A DNA stretch of 33,823 bases from Microbacteriaceae bacterium PS02070 (lineage in GTDB: Bacteria > Actinomycetota > Actinomycetes > Actinomycetales > Microbacteriaceae). Location of the stretch: positions 1 to 33,823 of the forward strand of contig JASCPE010000011.1 in NCBI GenBank assembly GCA_029959865.1. Direction: 5' to 3'. Position numbers and translations under genes: made by a program. Of this stretch, positions 26,612 through 33,823 are shown piece by piece. Positions within the stretch are counted from its first letter, which is position 1. Each line of letters starts with the position of its first letter. A model generated the notes under the pieces. The model was not told the DNA's origin, did no database searches, and worked only from the letters and a program-made list of their open reading frames with translations.

Positions 26612-28398
26612 CAGGCCGCACCGTTCCCGTCGACGGCGGCCGCGACCTCACGCACCGACTCCTGCGCCTCGACGATCGTCCGCGACGCCTGCGGGTCGTG
26701 AGCTGCGATCGACGCCTTGACCTTCTCCGCGTGCGGGCCGGTCATCCACGGCTGCGTGCGAATGAGCGTCGGGCGGTTCCCCGAGGAGAGCACCACGGCG
26801 CGACCCTTCGGCATCGCGGCCAGGTCGGCCACGTCCAGGATGCGCTCACGGTGGAGCTGCTGATTCACGCTGCGCCCGCCACGGCCGGAGGACACCGACG
26901 ACGCCTGACGGTCGTAGTCACCGATCAGCTTGGACAGGCTTTCCAGGAACGCATCTTCGGAGACACCGCCGCCGTAGACCTTCACATTCGAGGCGCTCCA
27001 CAGCTTGCGCATGCCCGAATCGCCCCACACGTCGACGCCCTGCGACCACGACTGCAGGATGGTCATCAGCACGATTCCGCGCGAGCCGTAGTGACTGTAG
27101 AGGTTCGGCAGCTCACGCCACCGGCAGACGTTCGCGGCCTCGTCGAGCACGCCCAGGAGAGGCACCGACAGGCGGCCGCCGGCAGACCCGGCGGCCAGCT
27201 CCTCCGCGGCCTCCACCACGGCGACCGTCAGCGCCGTCACGAGCGGGCCGGCGGTCCCGCGGCCCTCCTTGGAGAGCGAGTACAGGGTGCCGCCGTCACG
27301 CACGAACGCGGCCGGGTCGAACTGCGGGCGCAGATCGGGCTCACCCTGCGGGTTCACCCACGCGGCCACCTGGCGGTTGGTCAGGCACGACGCCATTTGC
27401 TGCGCCGTGCCGTAGATGCCGCCGCGCTGCTTCTCCGGGGCGGTGATGACACCGCGCACCTGGTCGGCCGTCAGGTCGTACCCACCGCGACGGAGGATGC
27501 CGATCGGCTCCTCCTCCGTGGGGCGCGTCAGCCACCCGTAGACGTCGGTGATCGGACGCGAGTCGAGCGCGGCCGCGAGCAGGAGCCCCGCAAGGAGATC
27601 CTGCCCCGCGGGGTCAAAGTAGGCATCCGTCTTAGCTCCGGGGTCGCGTGAACCGGACGCGAAGTGATCGGCCAGCTTGGCCGCGCGCACCTCGTCAGTG
27701 ACGTAGCTGAGCGGGTTCCACCACCACGTAGGTTGCTCGAGCGCGATCCCCTGGGGATCGAACACCCAGACCGGGCCGGCCTCCGCGCGCACGTCGCGCG
27801 TCGCGTCGACCACATCGCGCTTGTTCGAGGTCACGAGAACGCCCCCAGGAGCCTCCAGAATGGCCGGCACCGCCCGAGAGGTCGTCTTACCGGTGCGCGG
27901 CCCCCAGATGTCGATATGCATGTCCTCCCAGGTGCCGTAGAGCGGCATCTGGCCGAGCGTCTTACCGATCGGCACACCGAGTGAGCCAGTCACGCCGAGC
28001 CGGGTCGCCTGAGCCTGCGCGTTGCGCTTGCTCAGCCCCTCGACGTCCTTCCCGCGGCCCATGTACGAGCTGGCCCGGTCGACGCGCGTCCGCCCCTTCC
28101 GGTAGCGCACGACGCCGACGATCGCGAGCACCACGAGCGCGAGGACGATCGCCAACAGGACGATGACGATCCACGTCGCGGATGCCGGCCACGGCACTCG
28201 GCCGAGAATCACCCCGAGGGTGAACGCGAACGGGTCGGAGGGCAGCTCGACGCCGGTCCCGTCGAGCTGGTGGCCAAGGCGCACCGCGACGTTGAGAACG
28301 ACGATCGCAGCCACCGCCCCGAGAACCACGATCAGCAGCAGCAGCGTCTCACCGCCAAGGCCGCCGGGATCGCGGCGGCGGTTGTTGGGAGTGCTCAT
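26611..28398 (-). CDS. VirD4/TraG-family type IV coupling protein
   Basis: The protein has 595 residues. Two N-terminal membrane segments (about 18-38 and 72-97) are followed by the RecA-like ATPase: Walker A GPRTGKTTS (166-174), GGVLVTSNKRDVVDATRD, FDPQG, WWWNPL, and Walker B LLGVLDEAAN (D419, E420), then ILQSWSQGVDVWG. This is the standard plan of TraG/VirD4 coupling proteins, which receive the relaxase-DNA complex and drive it into the channel. It overlaps the VirB4-like gene upstream and the DUF4913 gene downstream by stop/start overlaps. Confidence 0.92.
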   Translation of the reverse strand: MSTPNNRRRDPGGLGGETLLLLIVVLGAVAAIVVLNVAVRLGHQLDGTGVELPSDPFAFTLGVILGRVPWPASATWIVIVLLAIVLALVVLAIVGVVRYRKGRTRVDRASSYMGRGKDVEGLSKRNAQAQATRLGVTGSLGVPIGKTLGQMPLYGTWEDMHIDIWGPRTGKTTSRAVPAILEAPGGVLVTSNKRDVVDATRDVRAEAGPVWVFDPQGIALEQPTWWWNPLSYVTDEVRAAKLADHFASGSRDPGAKTDAYFDPAGQDLLAGLLLAAALDSRPITDVYGWLTRPTEEEPIGILRRGGYDLTADQVRGVITAPEKQRGGIYGTAQQMASCLTNRQVAAWVNPQGEPDLRPQFDPAAFVRDGGTLYSLSKEGRGTAGPLVTALTVAVVEAAEELAAGSAGGRLSVPLLGVLDEAANVCRWRELPNLYSHYGSRGIVLMTILQSWSQGVDVWGDSGMRKLWSASNVKVYGGGVSEDAFLESLSKLIGDYDRQASSVSSGRGGRSVNQQLHRERILDVADLAAMPKGRAVVLSSGNRPTLIRTQPWMTGPHAEKVKASIAAHDPQASRTIVEAQESVREVAAAVDGNGAA

Positions 28399-30023
28399 GA
28401 CACCCTCTCCTCGTGCTCCTCGACCAGCTCCTCGACGACGTGCAGCGCGCGCCGTCCGGTGCGGGACTGTTCGTACCAGCGCTGATTCGTGTCACGGATC
28501 GAGCGCTCAGCCTCCGTCAACCGAACCTCGACCGGGATGCCCGGTCGCGTGCCGACCTTGACGAGGAACTTCCCGCGGCCGGGAGGGTCGACCTCGCGGC
28601 CCGATGCGGCGTCCCACGCGGGCGGGTCCTGCCAACCGGTCAGAAGCTCTTGCTCGGCCTCCGAGAACGGGATGACCGACGTCAGCTCCGGCATTTCGGT
28701 GTACGGCAGACCCGCGCACATGACCATGCCGGCGCGCTCGACGAAGCCCTTCGCCTTCAAGCGGTCCTCCTCCGGGAGGGCGCTCAGGTCGGCCATCGTG
28801 TGCGAAATCATGGCCGTACCGACACCCACCTGACGGTTCAGGCGGGTGAGGAAGTCGACGCGATCGACGATGCCGTTACCGGCGCGCAGCGCACGCCACA
28901 GCTCATCCATGATGACGAAGTAGTGCCGGCGGGGTTCCAGGCCGGCATCCGCGAGGACGTTCGCGATGTTTACCGTCGCGAATCCGTTCGACCAGCAGGC
29001 GAGCAGGGTCGCCGCGCGCAGATCGCCCTCAGCCTCACCGATGGCCGAAATGTCGTAGACCACCGGGCGGTCGAGCTTCATCGGGTTATCGGTCGGCTGG
29101 GAGAACATTTCGCCCAGGCGTCCACCGCGGGAGAGGCTGATAAGCGACGCTTCCAGCCCGCGGGTGATCCGCTGATACTCCGCGAAGTCGCCACGATCGA
29201 CGGCCACCTGGCGCAGCTCCTCCGGCCCCTCCTGCACAACGCGCAGCAGATCGCCCAGGACCGGCACACCGTCGAAGTTCCGATCGAGGTAGCGCAGCGC
29301 CTGGTCGACGATGGATTCCTCGACGTCGCTCGGAGGCGACTTGCGGAGGATCGTCAGCAGGGATGACACCATAGCCAGGCGGCGGCCGTGGGCGTCCTCC
29401 AAGACCTCGCCGGCCTCCTTCGAGAAACCGGCCTCAGTGAGCCGCTGTGCGGCCTCCTTCGCCTCGCCGGGGTCGAGCACGTTCAGGTGCCCGCGGCCAC
29501 GGCCGAGGGTGATGACCTGGCCGCCGAGCGCGCGAATGACCTCCACGTAGTCGGGTCGAAGATCGCCCAGCACGAGCGGCTGCACACCGTAGCCGGCGAG
29601 GCCGATCGCCATCCGAGCGACGGCCGTCGACTTGCCGAGGCCGGGCTTGCCGAGCACGAACAGTGACGGGTTGCTGATGAGCTTCGCGCGCTGGAACCAC
29701 GAAATCGGGTCGCAGCAGAGCGTCGCCCCGGTGTGAATGTGGCGGCCGAGCGGGACACCCACCATCGGCGTGCCGGCGCCGATCGCGTAGGGCCACAGGC
29801 CGCACACTTGCAGCGTCGTCCCGCGCCACTCAGCCGGAGGCTGGATGAAGTTCGACATGCCGCCGCCAGGGCCGCTGTAGCCACGAGAGGACAGCGCGCC
29901 GGCAGACGTCGACGAGCCCGCGTCGGTGCTCTTGCGCCCAAGGCGCACGAACAGGAGTGAGCCGACGGCCACGACAACGACGAGGCCGCCGAGGGCCGCG
30001 AGGGCAATCTGATCCGGGGTCAT
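28395..30023 (-). CDS. VirB4-like conjugation ATPase
   Basis: The protein has 542 residues from the ATG at 30023; a GTG one codon earlier is possible. Both overlap the stop of the SCO6880 gene. It has one N-terminal membrane segment (about 7-27), then a P-loop GKPGLGKST (126-134), DLRPDYVEVIRALGG, and Walker B YFVIMDELWRAL (D374, E375), followed by ISHTMADLSAL. It is shorter than classical VirB4 because the N-terminal VirB3/VirB4 region is missing; the SCO6880 protein next to it may supply that part. It powers assembly or substrate movement in the channel. Confidence 0.88.
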   Translation of the reverse strand: MTPDQIALAALGGLVVVVAVGSLLFVRLGRKSTDAGSSTSAGALSSRGYSGPGGGMSNFIQPPAEWRGTTLQVCGLWPYAIGAGTPMVGVPLGRHIHTGATLCCDPISWFQRAKLISNPSLFVLGKPGLGKSTAVARMAIGLAGYGVQPLVLGDLRPDYVEVIRALGGQVITLGRGRGHLNVLDPGEAKEAAQRLTEAGFSKEAGEVLEDAHGRRLAMVSSLLTILRKSPPSDVEESIVDQALRYLDRNFDGVPVLGDLLRVVQEGPEELRQVAVDRGDFAEYQRITRGLEASLISLSRGGRLGEMFSQPTDNPMKLDRPVVYDISAIGEAEGDLRAATLLACWSNGFATVNIANVLADAGLEPRRHYFVIMDELWRALRAGNGIVDRVDFLTRLNRQVGVGTAMISHTMADLSALPEEDRLKAKGFVERAGMVMCAGLPYTEMPELTSVIPFSEAEQELLTGWQDPPAWDAASGREVDPPGRGKFLVKVGTRPGIPVEVRLTEAERSIRDTNQRWYEQSRTGRRALHVVEELVEEHEERVS

Positions 30024-31534
30024 CACACACGCTCCCTCAGTGCCGCGGGGACGGCCACGTGCTTGGTCAGCACTAGGCCCAGGGGCAGGGCGGCGGCGAA
30101 TGCGCTGTCCTGGGAGCCGTAGACGGGACGGAGACGGAGACGTGCGGTCGCGCCGAGGTTGTCGACAGCGGCGCGCGCTTCGGCTTCCTTCACCGGGTCG
30201 ATCACCGTCGCGGTGACGAGGATGCCGAAGTTGACCAGGCCAGCGCCCGATGCCTCCTCCGATTCCGTCGCCTGAGCCGAGCGCAGCGCGAGGGTGTCGC
30301 GCGCCGCCGGCTTGTTGGTCGACGTGGCCTTGAACTCCGCAGCTCGCACGTCCGACTGGACGAGGGTCGCGGCCCGTGCCGGGTCGATCGGCTTGTACAG
30401 GAGCGTCACGCGCTTACGGGCGATATCCCGGTGCGGAGCGAGCAGCCGGGCGAGGACTCCCGACTGCACGAGCCCGCGGGGCGCTTGCGTCATCGCCCAG
30501 GTGACCGACTTGGCCGAGTCGTGACGGTAGCTGTCCCATCCGGCCTGAGCCGCCGTCGGGCCGACGTCGCTCCACCGGAGGTCGGGCACGTCGCCGTCCG
30601 CGTGCGCGTCGTCGATCAGCGTCGCGGCCGCCGGGTCGTAGGCGACCCGGATCGTCTCGCACAGCTCTTGGGCCGAGAGCGGGTGAGCAGCGCCCGCGCC
30701 CGTCGCCTGCAATCCGGCCGTGAGGCCAGGCAGGCGAGCCGCGAGCTCGCGCGCCATTTCGTCGGGCTTGCGCACCTTGGCACCCTTCCGAGGAGCAGCA
30801 GCGAACGTGAGCGTGACGTACGCCTTCACCGTCGACGAGCCGGCCGGGTAGCTCAACACAACCTCACCCAGCATCGCCTTGGCGAAATCGGGGCCGTCGG
30901 GATCGGTGTTCGTCTCGACCTCACGGCGCAGCCGGCGTCCCGAGTCGGGAGCCGTCTCGATCGTCACCGCGGCAGCTTCCATGTTCGGCTCATCACCGAG
31001 GTTGCGCAGCCAGTGACCCCAGTCGGCCACCCACAGGTCGACTTGCTCCTGGTCGACGAGCGCCGCGCCGTCAGGCTCGGTCCCGATCACGATCGAATAC
31101 GTCTTGGCGTGCGGGGAGTAGATCATCGCGAACGGCCGCGCGTAGGAGTCCTCATGCTCGGAGAGCTGAGTCTGCGCGCCGAGGCCGGGAAGCTGGTTCG
31201 TTCCCCAGTCGGAACGCCCCAGCGGGCCGGAGCGGTAGATGTTCGCCTTTCTCCGCTTGGTCGACGTCCACGCGACGCGGTTCGCGGCGCGCGAGAGGAC
31301 GCTACGCCCGTCACCGTCGCGGATCGTCAGCAGCAAGATCAGCCCGCCGAACACCGCGGCCGTGACGAATGCCTCGATGATGCCCGTGGTCATCAGAACG
31401 ACGATCACGATCAGCAACGCAACGAACATCAGGCCGGTGCCGACCGTGCCGAGCCCGAGAAGGCCCGGCGACGTCGGCTGACGCCAGTTCCCGTAGGTGC
31501 GGACGCCCCTACGGCTTGTCTCTACGGTTGCCAT
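30023..31534 (-). CDS. SCO6880 family transfer protein
   Basis: The protein has 503 residues. The N-terminus has the family signature (GVRTYGNWRQPTSPGLLGLG), then two membrane segments (about 26-70), after which the protein is soluble. Parts such as FAMIYSPHAKTYSIVIGTEPDG resemble the N-terminal domain of VirB4, and it ends with TKHVAVPAALRERV. SCO6880 proteins are found next to short VirB4-like ATPases in actinobacteria; the two together probably equal PrgI/VirB3 plus full VirB4 (inference). The ATG overlaps the stop of the VirB6-like gene. Confidence 0.87.
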   Translation of the reverse strand: MATVETSRRGVRTYGNWRQPTSPGLLGLGTVGTGLMFVALLIVIVVLMTTGIIEAFVTAAVFGGLILLLTIRDGDGRSVLSRAANRVAWTSTKRRKANIYRSGPLGRSDWGTNQLPGLGAQTQLSEHEDSYARPFAMIYSPHAKTYSIVIGTEPDGAALVDQEQVDLWVADWGHWLRNLGDEPNMEAAAVTIETAPDSGRRLRREVETNTDPDGPDFAKAMLGEVVLSYPAGSSTVKAYVTLTFAAAPRKGAKVRKPDEMARELAARLPGLTAGLQATGAGAAHPLSAQELCETIRVAYDPAAATLIDDAHADGDVPDLRWSDVGPTAAQAGWDSYRHDSAKSVTWAMTQAPRGLVQSGVLARLLAPHRDIARKRVTLLYKPIDPARAATLVQSDVRAAEFKATSTNKPAARDTLALRSAQATESEEASGAGLVNFGILVTATVIDPVKEAEARAAVDNLGATARLRLRPVYGSQDSAFAAALPLGLVLTKHVAVPAALRERV

Positions 31535-33186
31535 CAGCTCCCGCTCCCTTCACCTGTTGCTTGGTTACCAACGTCTCGGGCGGCCCCAGCGGCCGCCTGT
31601 CCTGCTTGTTTTGCAGCGCCGATCGCGACGCCGGCAGCCATGCCGATAGGCCCGCCAGCGGCGCCGGCCGCTGCACCCGCAGCAGCTCCACCACCGGCAG
31701 CAGCTCCACCGGCAGCAGCGCCACCCGCGGCAGCTCCACCGCCCGCAGACGCTGCAGCAGCACCCGTGCCGCCACCAGCAGCACCCGAGGACGCCGCGGC
31801 TCCTGACGTAGCCCCACCGCCGCCACCAGCGCCGCTAGAAGCCTGCGCGGCCTGTGGTGCCGACTGACCGCCACCGCTGGCCCCAGACGGGCCGGTAGAG
31901 CCCGTGGAGCCAGACGAGCCAGACGAGCCGGTCGACCCGGAACCACCCGACGAGCCGCCACCGGAACCGGTCGCGAGGCGACCCATTGAGGCCGCGCCAG
32001 TCGGGAGCGAGGCGAGAGCTGCGACGCCGAGCGCGCCGCCGGCACCGGCCGACATGGCCCCGACGAGCGGGGTCACGAACCGCATCAGAGCCGGCATCGC
32101 GAACAGCGCGAGCACCATCAGAATGAGGCCCGTCAGAACGGCGATGAATCCCGTGCCGTCGTCCTGGAACACGTTCGTTCCTGCGAGCTGGAACGCCGCG
32201 GCGTAGACGATCGCGGCCGCCGGCTTGTACAGGATGAAGGCGACCAGCCAGCCGACGTTCTTCTTGAACCAGCTCTTACCCATTTCGGTGTTGGTCGCCG
32301 CCGCCGACAGCGGCAGGATGCCCGTCAAGATGACGAGCATGCCGCCACGCGCGATCATCAGCACGATTTGGAAGGCCGTCGCGAGGATCGCGATCAGTCC
32401 CAGGATGATGATGAGCAGCGCCCCGAGGCCACCGGTCGCGGGGTTCGTCGTGAGCGCAAGCAGCGTCGCGATGTTGTTCCCGAAGCACGCCGTATCCGTG
32501 CCGACGTCGCAGTTCAGCGCGCCGTTGAGGATCCACACGGAGAACGAGTCGAAGGCCGACACCAACAGGCCGACGATGGTCACGCCGGCCCCAGCGACGA
32601 CGATCAGAGTCAGGAGACTCTTGATCGTGTCTTTACCCGGCTCGGCGCGCTGTTCCCACGCCATCCGAACGCCGCCGATGATGACGGACACCACCGCGGC
32701 CGCACCCATGTACCACCAGAGCGACGACTGCAGAAACAGCACCGTGCCGCCCGCGCCTTGTGGCCCGTTCGGAAGGAGGCCCGACACGAGAGCCGTCGCG
32801 CCGCTGATGAGGAAGATCGCGCCGAGCACGATCCCCATTCGGCCGGCGGCCTGGAAGCCCTCACCGTTGCGCATCCGCGTGGCGATGAGCGCTCCGAGCA
32901 GGATGATCGACATTGCCGCCAGCGCGATGGAAATCCAGGTCACCCAGCCAAGCACCGTAATGATGCCGTCCGAGTTCGGCGCGGTCGTGCCGGCGGCAAT
33001 CGACGACCCGCCACCGCTCCCGGTGAGGTTGGGTGTCCCGACGTTCACCCATAGGGTGCCGAGGGACGCCACTGCCTTACCGAACGCCTCGAGAACGGCA
33101 TTCGCCATGTTCTCGATCGCGTCGCCTACCGCGTTGTTGACGGCATCGCCTACGCAGGCGAGAGGGTCGGTGATACCGCAAGCCAT
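31534..33186 (-). CDS. VirB6/TrbL-like polytopic channel protein with Gly/Ala/Ser tail
   Basis: The protein has 550 residues from the ATG at 33186, with GGGGAGC upstream; the longer open frame overlaps the VirB8-like gene and is rejected. A soluble N-terminal 70 residues precedes about seven membrane segments (residues about 75-400) with IIGGVRMAWEQRAEPGKDTIKSLLTLIVVAGAGV and ARGGMLVILTGILPLSAAAT typical of the actinobacterial VirB6/TrbL group. The last 150 residues are low-complexity Gly, Ala and Ser, probably flexible and outside the membrane. VirB6 proteins form the inner-membrane pore. One cysteine pair (NCDVGTDTACFG) lies in an outer loop. Confidence 0.88.
   Translation of the reverse strand: MACGITDPLACVGDAVNNAVGDAIENMANAVLEAFGKAVASLGTLWVNVGTPNLTGSGGGSSIAAGTTAPNSDGIITVLGWVTWISIALAAMSIILLGALIATRMRNGEGFQAAGRMGIVLGAIFLISGATALVSGLLPNGPQGAGGTVLFLQSSLWWYMGAAAVVSVIIGGVRMAWEQRAEPGKDTIKSLLTLIVVAGAGVTIVGLLVSAFDSFSVWILNGALNCDVGTDTACFGNNIATLLALTTNPATGGLGALLIIILGLIAILATAFQIVLMIARGGMLVILTGILPLSAAATNTEMGKSWFKKNVGWLVAFILYKPAAAIVYAAAFQLAGTNVFQDDGTGFIAVLTGLILMVLALFAMPALMRFVTPLVGAMSAGAGGALGVAALASLPTGAASMGRLATGSGGGSSGGSGSTGSSGSSGSTGSTGPSGASGGGQSAPQAAQASSGAGGGGGATSGAAASSGAAGGGTGAAAASAGGGAAAGGAAAGGAAAGGGAAAGAAAGAAGGPIGMAAGVAIGAAKQAGQAAAGAARDVGNQATGEGSGS
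31672..31800. repeat. Imperfect tandem repeat encoding the VirB6-like Ala/Gly tail
   Basis: Units near GGCAGCAGCTCCACC repeat with 15-base spacing (starting around 31678, 31693 and 31708, with degenerate copies around them). On the minus strand they encode GGAAA-type pentapeptides. Such an array is prone to slippage, so tail length may vary between isolates. Confidence 0.6.
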
Positions 33187-33187
33187 G

Positions 33188-33823
33188 TCATGCTCCCCAG
33201 GGGATGTATCCCGACGTGTCGGGAATCGTCGCGAAGTCGAACGGGGTTGAGACGTTGGCGTTGATCTTCCAATCGCCGTCCTCCCACACCAGCTCGTAGA
33301 CGGTGGAAGCCGTGACAGTCGTCCCCTCAGAGGAACCACGCACAGCGAGGTCGACGCGGGCGTTCTCTCCGTCGTAGGAGAGGACGCGGAAGCCGACCAC
33401 CTGAAGGCGCACGCCCGACGACTCGGACGTGTTGCCGACCTGTGACAGGAGCGAGTCGCGGAACTGGCCCTCACTCAGGGCGTATTCGATCCACGGCTTG
33501 ACCAGCTCAGTGTCGGCGGGCACCGCGAGGGCGGTCGCGGCTGCAAACAGCGCTCCCTCCGGGGAGTGCTGGAAGCACGTCGGGTAGCCCTCTGCGCCCG
33601 TGTCGGCGGGCCCGAACGTCGTCGACGTCGGGTAGGCCACTGTGCGAATGAATGCCCATTCGGCGGCTGGCGCGGTCGTGACCTTGCCCGACAGCTTCTC
33701 GCCTCCCAGGCCACAGACACTAGCGCCGCTCGCAACCCCGGAAGGCTCCGGGGTTGGAGCGGCGCTAGTCGTGGCACTGGCCGACGGATCGGGCGCGGGC
33801 GGCCCGGCCGCCTTCCCGCGGGT
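33188..33823 (-). CDS. VirB8-like transfer protein, C-terminal part (continues at 1-226)
   Basis: This is the 3' part of the gene that starts at 226 and crosses the circular join; the complete protein is about 249 residues. After the membrane anchor and a Pro/Ala/Ser/Thr linker, the extracytoplasmic domain begins near ASVCGLGGEKLSG. It continues with EWAFIRTVAYPTSTTFGP, FAAATALAVPADTELVKPWIEYAL, and ends with a beta-sheet half (VQVVGFRVLSYDGENARVDLAVRGS is broken by strands; TVYELVWEDGDWKINAN) characteristic of NTF2-like VirB8/TcpC domains. A GTG at 33640 is only an internal codon. It lies just ahead of the VirB6-like start (TGACATG). Confidence 0.8.
   Translation of the reverse strand, partial: TRGKAAGPPAPDPSASATTSAAPTPEPSGVASGASVCGLGGEKLSGKVTTAPAAEWAFIRTVAYPTSTTFGPADTGAEGYPTCFQHSPEGALFAAATALAVPADTELVKPWIEYALSEGQFRDSLLSQVGNTSESSGVRLQVVGFRVLSYDGENARVDLAVRGSSEGTTVTASTVYELVWEDGDWKINANVSTPFDFATIPDTSGYIPWGA

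Noticed and set aside
1..33823. tRNA, rRNA, CRISPR arrays, insertion sequences
   Set aside because: I read both strands for these and saw no cloverleaf-like gene with CCA-proximal features, no rRNA-like sequence, no regularly spaced repeat array and no transposase.

Overview
This window is almost certainly one complete circular conjugative plasmid of about 33.7 kb, opened at an arbitrary point. Bases 1-112 are an error-rich second copy of bases 33712-33823: same register, same order, with differences concentrated toward the extreme start. One reading frame (a VirB8-like protein) continues across the join. High GC, strongly GC-biased third codon positions, GTG starts, stop/start overlaps, and the gene families present (SCO6880, DUF6668, DUF4913, DUF6349, actinobacterial SOS box) point to an Actinomycetota host. 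Micrococcales such as Microbacteriaceae is my best guess, but that rank is inference.

Layout. (1) Minus-strand type IV secretion operon, crossing the join: DUF6668 protein (1160-552), VirB2-like two-TM protein (540-238), VirB8-like protein (226-1, then 33823-33188), VirB6/TrbL-like channel protein, SCO6880 protein, VirB4-like ATPase, VirD4-like coupling protein, DUF4913 protein. (2) Divergent plus-strand accessory operon 1314-5789: helix-turn-helix regulator, lipoprotein, transglycosylase/M23 wall hydrolase, ParA-like ATPase, FHA protein and a small protein. (3) Replication gene 6014-8047, an archaeo-eukaryotic-primase-like initiator. (4) A string of small plus-strand units 8.1-14.0 kb: ArdC-like antirestriction protein, DUF6349 protein, NrdH redoxin, SSB, ParA/ParB-like partition pair and several unknown proteins. 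(5) A cargo block 14.6-19.5 kb with visibly lower GC: DUF1345 membrane protein, TetR regulator with paired SMR pumps, AI-2E-family permease, MFS pump and MerR regulator. (6) A VbhA/Fic toxin-antitoxin pair, a 45-aa protein and a serine resolvase. (7) A mobilisation block: candidate oriT near 22.67 kb, MobC-like protein, MOBP-type relaxase and a coiled-coil protein.

How it works together (inference). The relaxase and MobC would nick oriT, the VirD4-like protein would deliver the complex to the VirB4/SCO6880/VirB6/VirB8 channel, and the wall hydrolase would open the peptidoglycan. The 8-13 kb genes are all transcribed toward oriT and resemble a conjugative leading region (antirestriction, SSB, partition).

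Most unusual signals: two diverged copies of a roughly 180-215 bp structured element, before ardC and before nrdH, sharing outer stems and showing a compensatory stem change; a recurrent AATA-N4-TATT operator between the genes of the 8-12 kb block; four CCCGAAY heptamers spaced 20, 10 and 20 bp in the divergent transfer promoter; two genes whose reading frames run upstream to good ribosome-binding sites but lack ATG/GTG/TTG there; and an N-terminal module shared by the adjacent ParA-like and FHA proteins. I see no rRNA, tRNA, CRISPR array or transposase.
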